From positions 1 through 57,255 of the forward strand of contig NZ_BTPU01000022.1 in the NCBI RefSeq assembly GCF_036985595.1: DNA of 57,255 bases, in the 5' to 3' direction. Positions 44,549 through 53,608 of the stretch are shown in pieces (position 1 is the first letter of the stretch; every line of letters begins with the position of its first letter). The stretch comes from Vallitalea maricola (GTDB lineage: Bacteria; Bacillota; Clostridia; Lachnospirales; Vallitaleaceae). The notes under the pieces are model-generated. The model searched no databases, was not told the DNA's origin, and worked only from the letters and a program-made list of their open reading frames with translations. The translations under genes and the position numbers were made by a program.

Positions 44549-46999
44549 ATGGCGGAAAAAGAAAACAAGGTATCATTTATGGAAAAATTATCAACTCAAA
44601 TTATAGATAAGAGAAACGCCTTTTTTCTAGTATATACAATATTAGTTATATTTTGCGTTTTTTCTAAATCATGGGTATCTGTTAATAATGACATCACTAC
44701 ATATTTACCTGAGACAACTCAGACAAGACAAGGACTTACCATTATGGAAGAAGAGTTCATAACATATGGTACAGCAAAAGTCATGGTATCAAATATTACA
44801 TATGACAGAGCCCTATCAATAAAAGAGGATCTAGAAAAAATAGAAGGTATATCTCGTATTGAGTTTGATGAAACTATAGATCATTACAAATTGGCATCAG
44901 CACTTTTTTCAATATCCTTCAAAGGAGAAGATAAAGATGAAATAACACAAAATGCCATGAAAGACGTTCTTGCTTATTTAGATAACTACGATTACTACGT
45001 ATCCAGTACCATCACCGAGGACTCAGTTGCTTCATTGGAATCTGAAATAAAATTGGTTTTAGTTGTAGCTATATTCATTATCTTAGGTGTTTTACTGTTT
45101 ACTTCAAAAACTTATATGGAAATACCAGTTTTAGTACTTACATTTGGTGTTGCTGCCATCCTTAATATGGGAACCCATTTCTTGTATGGGGAGATTTCAT
45201 TTATATCCAACTCCATTGCGGTAGTTCTGCAATTAGCGTTGGCTATTGATTATGCAATAATATTATGCCATAGATTCACTGAAGAAAGAGAACATCTACC
45301 AGCAAGAGAAGCGGCAATTAAAGCTCTTAGTAAAGCAATCCCTGAAATTTCATCAAGTAGTTTGACAACAATATCTGGTTTAATGGCTTTGATGTTCATG
45401 CAGTTCAAACTAGGTTTTGATATGGGCCTTGTACTAATAAAAGCTTTATTATTCAGCTTATTGATTGTTTTTACATTAATGCCAGGATTATTGATGGTAT
45501 TTAGCAACTCAATGGATAAAACTGTACATAAAAATTTTGTACCATCAATAACTAATTGGGGAAAATTCGTAGTAAAAACAAGATATATCATTCCTCCATT
45601 ATTTGTTGTTATTGTAGTGGGTGCTCTTTACTTATCAAATCAAACTCATTATGTATATGGTTATAGTACTTTAACTACGGTAAAACAAAATGAGACTCAA
45701 ATTGCTAAGAAGAAGATAGAAGAAACATTTGGAAGTAATAATCTATTAGCGATTATGGTACCATCAGGAAATTATGAATTAGAAGGCAAGCTGTTAAAGG
45801 ATTATGAAAAACTCAAAGTAACAGATTCTGCTATTGGACTTGCAAACACCAAAGTAGATGAAAGATATTATGTTACTGATAAACTGAATCCAAGACAATT
45901 TGCTGAACTAATAGACATAGATATAGAAATATCAAAATTACTATACCAAGCTTATGCAATCGAACAAGGTACATACAGCAAATTGGTTAACGGTCTGGAT
46001 GAATATGACGTACCATTGATTGATATATTTATATTCCTATACAATCAAAAAGAAGCTGGATATTATAATCTAGATGAAGAATTAGAAAATAAAATGAATG
46101 ATTTGTATGAGAAGTTATGTGAAGGGAAAGCTCAATTGGAAAGTGATAAATATTCAAGGTTATTACTAAATTTGAATATGCCTGAAGAAGGTGAAGAAGC
46201 TTTTAGCTGGTTAGATAAATTCCATACAATAGCAGATAAATATTATGATGAAGTGCATTTCGCCGGTGCTACTACCAGTGATAATGATTTAGGTGCCTTT
46301 TTTGCAAAAGATAATCTAATCATCAGTATTCTATCAGGGCTATTTGTAATGATTATCTTATTATTTACCTTTAAATCAGCAGGTGTTCCAGTATTGTTGG
46401 TTTTAACAATACAAGGTAGTATATGGATTAACTTCTCTTTTCCAGTAATTCAAGATACCAATATATTCTTCATGAGTTATCTTGTTGTTACATCAATACA
46501 GATGGGTGCTACCATAGATTATGCCATAGTAATAACGAGCCGCTATATGGAATTAAAGAAATTCATGCCAATAAATAAGGCAATGATACAATCGCTGAAT
46601 CAAGCTTTTCCTACTATCATTACATCAGGTACCATATTAGCCTCAGCCGGTATATTAATTGGTAGAATAACTTCAGACTATGCAATATCTTCTATCGGAA
46701 CCTGCTTGGGAAGAGGTACCATAATATCGCTCATCCTAGTTATGGGTGTATTACCTCAAACACTGTTGTTTGGTGATAAAATAATAGAAAAAACTGCTTT
46801 TGTATTAAAAAGAAGAGGTATAATAACACTCCATAGAGGAAATCTGAAAATGAATGGTCGATTACAAGGGTATATCTCAGGATATGTAGATGCAGAAATA
46901 AAAGGTACTATTAAAGGCGAAGTAAAAGGTATAGTTGAAATGGGAAGCGTAACAACTGATAATAAAGAATTGGAAATGAGAGAGGAGGTTGTAGATTGA
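44549..46999 (+). CDS. MMPL/RND-family membrane transporter
   Basis: 816 residues with about twelve membrane helices and two large extracytoplasmic loops (about 45-165 and 375-595), the two-fold MMPL build. Each half keeps the Asp-Tyr pair for proton coupling: Asp234-Tyr235 in LAIDYAII and Asp657-Tyr658 in ATIDYAIV. MMPL proteins move lipids or hydrophobic molecules across or out of the membrane. The C-terminal tail (about 770-803) is made of short G-x-hydrophobic repeats (QGYISGYVDAEIKGTIKGEV), unusual for the family and like a small beta-solenoid. The gene runs straight into the GLUG protein gene (TTGA overlap), so the two products should work together at the cell surface. Confidence 0.9.
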   Translation: MAEKENKVSFMEKLSTQIIDKRNAFFLVYTILVIFCVFSKSWVSVNNDITTYLPETTQTRQGLTIMEEEFITYGTAKVMVSNITYDRALSIKEDLEKIEGISRIEFDETIDHYKLASALFSISFKGEDKDEITQNAMKDVLAYLDNYDYYVSSTITEDSVASLESEIKLVLVVAIFIILGVLLFTSKTYMEIPVLVLTFGVAAILNMGTHFLYGEISFISNSIAVVLQLALAIDYAIILCHRFTEEREHLPAREAAIKALSKAIPEISSSSLTTISGLMALMFMQFKLGFDMGLVLIKALLFSLLIVFTLMPGLLMVFSNSMDKTVHKNFVPSITNWGKFVVKTRYIIPPLFVVIVVGALYLSNQTHYVYGYSTLTTVKQNETQIAKKKIEETFGSNNLLAIMVPSGNYELEGKLLKDYEKLKVTDSAIGLANTKVDERYYVTDKLNPRQFAELIDIDIEISKLLYQAYAIEQGTYSKLVNGLDEYDVPLIDIFIFLYNQKEAGYYNLDEELENKMNDLYEKLCEGKAQLESDKYSRLLLNLNMPEEGEEAFSWLDKFHTIADKYYDEVHFAGATTSDNDLGAFFAKDNLIISILSGLFVMIILLFTFKSAGVPVLLVLTIQGSIWINFSFPVIQDTNIFFMSYLVVTSIQMGATIDYAIVITSRYMELKKFMPINKAMIQSLNQAFPTIITSGTILASAGILIGRITSDYAISSIGTCLGRGTIISLILVMGVLPQTLLFGDKIIEKTAFVLKRRGIITLHRGNLKMNGRLQGYISGYVDAEIKGTIKGEVKGIVEMGSVTTDNKELEMREEVVD

Positions 47000-49900
47000 A
47001 AAGATTAAAAATATATCTTTCTGTTGTATTATCAATATTTATGTTATTCACATTTACTTATGATTCTACAGCAGAAACAACTTCTAATGTCATATACATT
47101 TATACATCTGATGATTTACAAAAACTTTCAGAGAACTGTCGTTTAGATACCTTCTCAGAGAACATTATTGTTACATTGACAGGCGATATCAACCTATCCT
47201 CTATATCTTTTGAACCAATACCAAGCTTTTCTGGTATCTTTGACGGAAACAACCATACAATAAGTGGTTTAAATACTCATGATTCTGGCTCAGACCAAGG
47301 ATTGTTCAGATATCTACAAGAGAATGGTATAATCAAAAATCTTACTGTAAAAGGCAATGTAAGACCCAGCGGTACTAAGAAAGAAATAGGTGGAATTGTT
47401 GGTACAAACAGAGGACAAATCATTAATTGTTCTTTTCATGGAACTGTGAAAGGTTCAACAAGCATTGGTGGCATAGCTGGATACAATGATAAATCTGGTA
47501 AAATTGCAAATTGTACATCTAATGGTCTAATCATGGGAGAACATTACATAGGCGGAATCGCAGGTCAAAATGTAGGTTACATATTAGAATGTGTCAATCA
47601 CAGTAATGTAAATACAACAAATGATGGTATAGTTCAAAACAAAGATATGGCATCTTATAATATAAAAGACATAAACTTAGAACAATTGAATTCAACTGAA
47701 AATATTGATGCTTTAACTGATACCGGGGGAGTTGTTGGATATAATCAAGGTATCGTAGAATCAAGTGAAAATCGTGGTGCTATCGGTTACCATCATGTAG
47801 GTTATAATATAGGAGGCATAATTGGAAGGCAATCAGGTTATGTATCTAATTGTAAGAACTATGGTGTAGTCAAAGGACGTAAAGATATAGGTGGTGTCAT
47901 AGGTCAAGCAGAACCATCTATCCGTCTATTATTCTCAGAAGATACACTAGAACAGATTGATAATGAGTTAGGTACTCTTAATAAACAGGTTAACCAATTA
48001 ATCAATGACAGCGAAAAATCTTCACAAACTATTTCAAGCAGACTGGATAACCTAAATAACCTTACTTCAGCTGCTTCTAATAAAATGCATGACCTAGCTA
48101 ATTATACAACTAATTATATTGATGATTCAACAGCCGTAGCTAATACTGGTATAGATAGAATAAGACATACTATGGATCAATTAGAACCTGTTCTTGATTC
48201 ATTTGTAAATGCATCTGAGGAATTAACTAAAGGTTTTGATGAGTTCAGAAAAGGCTTTGACCAACTAGCAAAATCATCAAAAGATATCAATAATAGCTTA
48301 AAGGATGTAGCTGATGCTTTTGATGACCTGCATTTGGCACATGACAATGCTACTGCAGCTTTGAATAATATCTCTGCCGCAACTAAAATCATACAAACAG
48401 CTGCTGAAAATTCAGATGAGATGGAAAAAGCTATCAAAGAACTCAAAAGTGGTTTAGAAGACCTTGATGATGCAGCACAAGCAGGTATTGAAGCCCTTGA
48501 AAAGATAGCAGATGCATTAAAAAAGGTTGATAATCCGCTAAGTACAGACTGGGATAAAATAAGTGAAGATATACAAGATAATCTTAAAACCATGAAAGAA
48601 AAACTTTCCAGTGCCAACACCAAGATAACACATGCTCTTGATGTATTTTATAAAGAATTTACTGATGATCAAGCTCTTATTAGACAAGCATTTGCATATA
48701 TCAACTTTGCTATTGAAGATATGAAACATCTATCAACTAACATGAATGATGCTTTAATAGATATGGACTATGTCTTAGAAGACTTAGATCTTGCAACAGA
48801 TGCTACTACTGAGGCTATGAAAAATATTTCCAAGGGGATGGAATATTTCACTAATTGTTCTAAAGAATGTACCACTGCTATGACAGATATAAAATCCATA
48901 ATTGAAGAGCTTAATGATTATGAGAAACTACAGATACCTAAGTTAAAAGATTATGTAACTGAAACAAGTGATTCCTTATTTAAAGAAATAGATAGTATAT
49001 CTGAAGAATTATCTTTACTGAATGAAGAAGTAAAAGGGTCATCTGACTCTTTTCATAAGAATATAAGAGCTGTCAACAAACAGTTTGAAGTTATTGTTGA
49101 TATAATAAGGGATGGATTGAATTCCTTGTCTTTTGATAACAAAGATTTATTTGAAGATATTTCCGACCAATCTCCTGAAGAAGAAGTGACCAAGGAAAAA
49201 GGTATAGTAAAAGATTGTTATAATGATGGTGATGTCCTTGGAGATGTAAATATTGGTGGTATCGCAGGTTCAATGGCAATTGAATATGACTTTGACCCAG
49301 AAGATGATATCATTAATAAAGGTAATACATCTTTCAATTTCAAATACCAGACAAAAGCTTTGCTCATGTCATCTATCAACAAAGGTAATATCCAAGCAAA
49401 GAAGAATTACGCTGGTGGTATAATAGGCAGAATGGATTTAGGTCTACTTATTAAAAGTGAAAATTATGGTTTTATAGAAAGTCTAGATGGCAACTACACA
49501 GGAGGTATTGTTGGTTCATCTAATAGCGTGATTAGAAGATGTTATTCTCTAAGTGAACTTAGCGGCAAAGATTATGTAGGGGGAATAGCTGGATATGGTG
49601 CTGACATTTATAACTGTCTTTCATTAGTTAAGGTCAATAATTCTAATGAATTTACAGGTGCTGTAGCAGGAGATATAAGTGGTAAAATGTCAAACAATTA
49701 TTTTGTTAAAGGTGAAGTAGAGGGTGTAGACAGTATAAGTTATGGTGGAAAAGCCATTCCTCAATCTTATGATGAATTTGTTCTAAATGAAGAACTGCCA
49801 GAATCATTCAAATCATTCAAGTTAACCTTTGTTGTTGATAATAAAATAGTTAAAGAAATACCATTTGAATATGGGGATACATTTGATAGTAATAAACTGC

Positions 49901-50463
49901 CTGCAATCCCTGAAAAAGAAGGATACTATAGCAGCTGGCCATCATATGATTACAACAACTTGACCTTTTCAAAAAAGCTGGAAGCAATATATACTCCAAT
50001 GATACAAGTATTATCATCAGATAGTGACAATCCTCATCCAAAGTTATTGGTAGAAGGATCATTCAACCCTGATGAAACCCTAAAAATTGAACAAGTAGAA
50101 TCACCTACTAAAATGATTGATAATCATAAAACCATTGAAGAATGGTGTGTACAATTAAGTAAAGTACCTAATGAACCATACACTTATAGAATCAAGAAAC
50201 CTGAAACCAAGAAAAAAGTTATCTTATACAAAAGAGAAGGTAACAAATGGAAAAAGGCTAAATCAAAAGCAGATGGTAGTTATCTGACATTTGAATCTAA
50301 CTCAAACAGCTTTAATTTGGCATTCGTAGAAAAAAATATTGATAAAAAATTATATATAGGTATAGGTATAGGTTCTATATTGCTTATATTAATACTTATA
50401 ATCAAAAGGAAAACACGGAAAAGAGCAAAGAAAAAAGGTCCAAAAATAAGACCTGTAAAGTAA
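46996..50463 (+). CDS. Large secreted, membrane-anchored GLUG / coiled-coil protein
   Basis: 1155 residues. It starts at TTG (46996) overlapping the MMPL stop as TTGA; GGAGG at 46984-46988 supports this. Signal peptide about 1-27; GLUG beta-helix repeats about 120-315 (GGIVGTNRG, GGIAGYNDK, GGIAGQNVG, GGVVGYNQG, GGIIGRQSG, GGVIGQAEP); a long alpha-helical coiled coil about 315-730; a second GLUG block about 735-920 (GGIAGSMA, GGIIGRMD, GGIVGSSN, GGIAGYGA); a Gly-poor beta region; one membrane helix about 1115-1134 and a very basic tail. The chain would stand outside the cell, held by its C-terminus. The coiled coil splitting one beta-helix family domain in two is striking. Translational coupling suggests a periplasm-like adaptor or surface stalk for the transporter. 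Confidence 0.88.
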   Translation: MKRLKIYLSVVLSIFMLFTFTYDSTAETTSNVIYIYTSDDLQKLSENCRLDTFSENIIVTLTGDINLSSISFEPIPSFSGIFDGNNHTISGLNTHDSGSDQGLFRYLQENGIIKNLTVKGNVRPSGTKKEIGGIVGTNRGQIINCSFHGTVKGSTSIGGIAGYNDKSGKIANCTSNGLIMGEHYIGGIAGQNVGYILECVNHSNVNTTNDGIVQNKDMASYNIKDINLEQLNSTENIDALTDTGGVVGYNQGIVESSENRGAIGYHHVGYNIGGIIGRQSGYVSNCKNYGVVKGRKDIGGVIGQAEPSIRLLFSEDTLEQIDNELGTLNKQVNQLINDSEKSSQTISSRLDNLNNLTSAASNKMHDLANYTTNYIDDSTAVANTGIDRIRHTMDQLEPVLDSFVNASEELTKGFDEFRKGFDQLAKSSKDINNSLKDVADAFDDLHLAHDNATAALNNISAATKIIQTAAENSDEMEKAIKELKSGLEDLDDAAQAGIEALEKIADALKKVDNPLSTDWDKISEDIQDNLKTMKEKLSSANTKITHALDVFYKEFTDDQALIRQAFAYINFAIEDMKHLSTNMNDALIDMDYVLEDLDLATDATTEAMKNISKGMEYFTNCSKECTTAMTDIKSIIEELNDYEKLQIPKLKDYVTETSDSLFKEIDSISEELSLLNEEVKGSSDSFHKNIRAVNKQFEVIVDIIRDGLNSLSFDNKDLFEDISDQSPEEEVTKEKGIVKDCYNDGDVLGDVNIGGIAGSMAIEYDFDPEDDIINKGNTSFNFKYQTKALLMSSINKGNIQAKKNYAGGIIGRMDLGLLIKSENYGFIESLDGNYTGGIVGSSNSVIRRCYSLSELSGKDYVGGIAGYGADIYNCLSLVKVNNSNEFTGAVAGDISGKMSNNYFVKGEVEGVDSISYGGKAIPQSYDEFVLNEELPESFKSFKLTFVVDNKIVKEIPFEYGDTFDSNKLPAIPEKEGYYSSWPSYDYNNLTFSKKLEAIYTPMIQVLSSDSDNPHPKLLVEGSFNPDETLKIEQVESPTKMIDNHKTIEEWCVQLSKVPNEPYTYRIKKPETKKKVILYKREGNKWKKAKSKADGSYLTFESNSNSFNLAFVEKNIDKKLYIGIGIGSILLILILIIKRKTRKRAKKKGPKIRPVK

Positions 50464-50489
50464 TATTAAACATTAGTTGTTTAATATTA
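50461..50489 (+). terminator. Hairpin at the end of the GLUG gene
   Basis: TAATATTAAAC (50461-50471, including the stop codon) is perfectly matched by GTTTAATATTA (50479-50489). All-AT arms and no long T-run make it a weak terminator alone; a second hairpin follows at once. Confidence 0.6.
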
Positions 50490-50512
50490 TAGGGGGAATA
50501 CATCCCCCTATA
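50488..50512. terminator. G-rich hairpin between convergent genes
   Basis: TATAGGGGGA (50488-50497) pairs with TCCCCCTATA (50503-50512) around ATACA. The stem is very stable and self-symmetric, so it can stop or protect transcripts from both the GLUG gene and the convergent S-layer gene, whose stop codon is 30 bp away. Confidence 0.7.
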
Positions 50513-50542
50513 TGATTGCTAATCTGTATTTCTTCGTTTCTT

Positions 50543-52324
50543 CTATCTCCTAGTTATTTCAAAGTATGGAAATTCTACATCACTCTTATATGATCTAATA
50601 CCAAATTCCCCTGAAAAAGATGGTATGTATTTTGCTCCATAAGAAGTATGAGCACCTGATGTGCTGCCTAAGAACTTATTATCAATGACAACTGCATCTT
50701 CCCTCTCACCTTCTAATGTAACAGTCAATCTATAACTTGAACTTCCATCGAAATAGCTGGTTTTAAGAGTAACATGTACACGGCAATCATAAGGATCTAT
50801 ATAGTCTGGTATATTGGCAGAAAGTAACTCATTCCAATTATAATTGGATCTTCCTACATATACAGCTTTTCTTTTTGGAGCTATACCTATATAGTAACCG
50901 TAATATTGATCATTACCAGTTCCTGGTTTATATACCCCAAGTACTATCCCTGCATTTGCAGCATCATCATGTGTATTTGCTGTCTTAACTTGGAATCTAC
51001 AATCAATGCTACGCATAGAAGCATCAAGCTTATAACTATCTCCTTTTGAATCACAAGCTAATAACATTGGACCATTACCAGTTTCTATATCTTGCATAGT
51101 TGAACAAGCATTTAATCCTAACAACTGTTGTTGAATTGTTTTAGACTCTTTACTTCCATATAAATTAAAATAGCTAGTAGAAGTTGCATCTCCTTTATTA
51201 CTACCATAGAGAAGTCTATTCTCAAATTCCATAGATGCTGTTGGCGGATTCAATTTATTGTCAATCATTGTATTTGCATTTTCAGCAGTAACCATTCCTT
51301 CAAGGGTACATACTAATTCCAGTTTATCTGAATATACATTAACAGTATCTTCATATGGATATACTAAGATATTACCTTTGTAAGTTCCACTATTAATAAG
51401 AGCTATAGTTGATATTTCATATCCAAAATAATCATCTAAGCAAGTGGATTCATTAGTTGCAACATCATAACTGTATGAGTTAGCGCCTGTTTCATCATTT
51501 ACATCCTTATCAACTACCTTATAATATATCTTAGAATTATGAGCATCATTTCCATAGATGCCTAAAACTGAATTATCCCCTGGTTTTATGGTGTTTGTTT
51601 TTCCATTAGCATTATATGTAATTGTAAACTTTTCCCCATATGCATCTAATTTATATGTATAGCCCTTAGATAGATCAATATTCCTAGTACCTTCTGCCAA
51701 ATCTTTTTCATCTACATAGATTCTTTTTACAACGATGACCGCTTGTTCAATAGGTGCATTATCTGCTGGATTAAAGTTACCATTACTACCTTTCATTATA
51801 TTATTCTCATTAATATAATCTACGGCTTCTACAGCCCAGTCAGCTATTGACTTCTTATCATTAATTGTTAAAACTCCATCTGTATTTTCCATTTCTTCCC
51901 CAAAGAAGTCATATACTTTACTAAGAGTTCTATAATACATAACAGCCATCTGCTGTCTTGTAACTAGATCATTAGGTTTAGCTTGTTTGTTTGAACCTAA
52001 CATTATCCCTAGTGTATTAGCTTTTAACACATCTGCATCATCTGTATCTGTAAAAGTGTCCATTGATGCCTGTTCAACCACTTCACCTGTTATTGTTTCA
52101 TACATTTTAACGACAAGTGAAGCAAATTCTGCACGTGTAATTTTATTTTTCAAATTACTTGACATAAGTTTATATGGCATAAGATCATAGGAATAAGCCT
52201 CTTCGATCTCAGGTTGTGCCCATGAACTTGCTGATGATACATCCCACCCCCCTGCAAAACTTGTTATACTTAATGCCATTACTACCATTATGAGTATGAT
52301 TGTCTTGAAACTTTTCTTGAACAT
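50543..52324 (-). CDS. S-layer homology (SLH) domain surface protein
   Basis: 593 residues. Signal peptide about 1-24 (ends TSFAGG). Three SLH repeats follow, about 30-80 (ITRAEFASLVVKMYE), 88-135 (VTRQQMAVMYYRTL) and 155-205 (IADWAVEAVDYINENNIM, APIEQAVIVVKRIY), which should bind pyruvylated cell-wall polymer. The middle part (about 215-385) has a beta-propeller-like feel (TYKLDAYGEKFTITYN, IYYKVVDKDVND); the end (about 430-593) looks like a concanavalin/laminin-type beta-sandwich, possibly carbohydrate-binding. AAGGAGG precedes the ATG. The specific role is unknown. Confidence 0.88.
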   Translation of the reverse strand: MFKKSFKTIILIMVVMALSITSFAGGWDVSSASSWAQPEIEEAYSYDLMPYKLMSSNLKNKITRAEFASLVVKMYETITGEVVEQASMDTFTDTDDADVLKANTLGIMLGSNKQAKPNDLVTRQQMAVMYYRTLSKVYDFFGEEMENTDGVLTINDKKSIADWAVEAVDYINENNIMKGSNGNFNPADNAPIEQAVIVVKRIYVDEKDLAEGTRNIDLSKGYTYKLDAYGEKFTITYNANGKTNTIKPGDNSVLGIYGNDAHNSKIYYKVVDKDVNDETGANSYSYDVATNESTCLDDYFGYEISTIALINSGTYKGNILVYPYEDTVNVYSDKLELVCTLEGMVTAENANTMIDNKLNPPTASMEFENRLLYGSNKGDATSTSYFNLYGSKESKTIQQQLLGLNACSTMQDIETGNGPMLLACDSKGDSYKLDASMRSIDCRFQVKTANTHDDAANAGIVLGVYKPGTGNDQYYGYYIGIAPKRKAVYVGRSNYNWNELLSANIPDYIDPYDCRVHVTLKTSYFDGSSSYRLTVTLEGEREDAVVIDNKFLGSTSGAHTSYGAKYIPSFSGEFGIRSYKSDVEFPYFEITRR

Positions 52325-52433
52325 TTTATTCCTCCTTGTAGTTTTTAATACTATACAACTAACTAAATGTCTTAGAATGCAAGTTTATTTTTATTAAGTA
52401 CCATTCAACGCATTACGTTTGTAGTCATTTTTC

Positions 52434-52462
52434 ATTCTATCATAATTATAGTAAGTTGTAAA
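52434..52462 (-). promoter_or_regulatory. Promoter of the SLH protein gene
   Basis: Minus strand: -35 TTTACA (52462-52457), 17-bp spacer, -10 TAGAAT (52439-52434). The leader is about 100 nt. An overlapping TATAAT at 52450-52445 is an alternative -10. Confidence 0.5.
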
Positions 52463-52542
52463 TATCAAAACTTTACATTAGAGTATCTTTGTTACATTGG
52501 CTTTTAATAACATATTAATTATATCTATTAGGAATAAAAAAA

Positions 52543-53262
52543 TTAATGTACGAAATAGCCCAATAATTCATTAAAAAATTTATTAATGAATGGTATATTA
52601 TAAATCACAGGTATAAAAAGAGCTGGAATAAGATTTATAGTTTTTATCTTCTTTATTTCCAGTATATTTATTCCTGTACTAAAAATAAGTATCCCACCAA
52701 TGATGGATATTTGATTAAGTATTTCTGGTGAAGCATATGGTCCTATGAACTGAGCCAACAAAAATATTGTTCCCTGCCATATAAATAATATGACTCCTGA
52801 TAGCATGATACCAATCCCAAAGGTTGTTGCCAGTATCATGGAGGTAATTCCATCCAACATGGCATTTGTAAAAAGCAGAGTATTATCACCTTTTAATGCA
52901 CTTTCTATAGGTCCCAATATAGATAATGTACCAACACAAAAAAGAAGTACAGCAGTTGTCAATCCTTCAATGAGTTTATTATCTTTACTGCTATTCAATC
53001 TTTTCCCTAGTTTGTTGACTTTTTCCTCTATATCAATAGTTTCACCTATTAGCCCACCTATGACCATACTGGCAATAAATAAGAGTGGCTCATTACTTTT
53101 ACTGAGATTAGTAACTATCCATGTGATTCCCAATGAGATAGCTACTAGTCCTATTGCTTGAAGTAATACTGCTTTCTTTTTTTCTTTGATACCTTTCTTG
53201 AAGATAGCACCAACAAAACTTCCTATAATTATTGCACTTGCATTAACTATTGTCCCTAACAT
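52543..53262 (-). CDS. DUF554 family membrane protein
   Basis: 239 residues with about seven membrane helices. The start MLGTIVNASAIIIGSFVGAIF and the stretch LSILGPIESALKGDNTLLFTNAMLDGITSMILA are characteristic of DUF554 (YdfK-type) proteins, widespread in Firmicutes and of unproved, possibly transport, function. AGGAGG precedes the ATG. The family name is secure; the function is not. Confidence 0.9.
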   Translation of the reverse strand: MLGTIVNASAIIIGSFVGAIFKKGIKEKKKAVLLQAIGLVAISLGITWIVTNLSKSNEPLLFIASMVIGGLIGETIDIEEKVNKLGKRLNSSKDNKLIEGLTTAVLLFCVGTLSILGPIESALKGDNTLLFTNAMLDGITSMILATTFGIGIMLSGVILFIWQGTIFLLAQFIGPYASPEILNQISIIGGILIFSTGINILEIKKIKTINLIPALFIPVIYNIPFINKFFNELLGYFVH

Positions 53263-53608
53263 AATAACCTCCTAATAAGTAAAATTAACCTGATGCTTAT
53301 ATTAAAAAGCATCCAGTAAGGGGAGAGTCAATACATTTCACCAATATTAGAGAATACTTATAAGAAAATTATATATCATTATCAAGTATTTCAGTGGTAT
53401 ATATTATATTAATTTTTCACAGGCATTTCCATTATAATATTTATACAAAATATAACACCTTTAATTTTATTTATTATATTATTACAAATATAAATTCTTT
53501 TATGAATAGGTATTATTGTATAATTTTGGCGAATAAAAATGCAATTTGTTGACGAATTATGTAGATTTTGTTATACTCAAAATACATAATCTAGTTGGAG
53601 GTGTAGCA
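53263..53608. other. Intergenic region between DUF554 gene and chemoreceptor gene
   Basis: 346 bp, very AT-rich, between two divergent genes. It holds the chemoreceptor promoter at 53,549-53,577. I see no open frame with a ribosome site and no RNA gene. Confidence 0.6.
53549..53577 (+). promoter_or_regulatory. Promoter of the chemoreceptor gene
   Basis: -35 TTGACG (53549-53554), exact 17-bp spacer, -10 TATACT (53572-53577). Sigma-A type, not the sigma-D type common for chemotaxis genes. The start codon is 32 bp downstream. Confidence 0.75.

Noticed and set aside
48177..48623. A 148-codon minus-strand frame rich in Ser and Ala.
   Set aside because: It is the shadow of the coiled-coil codons of the GLUG protein on the other strand.
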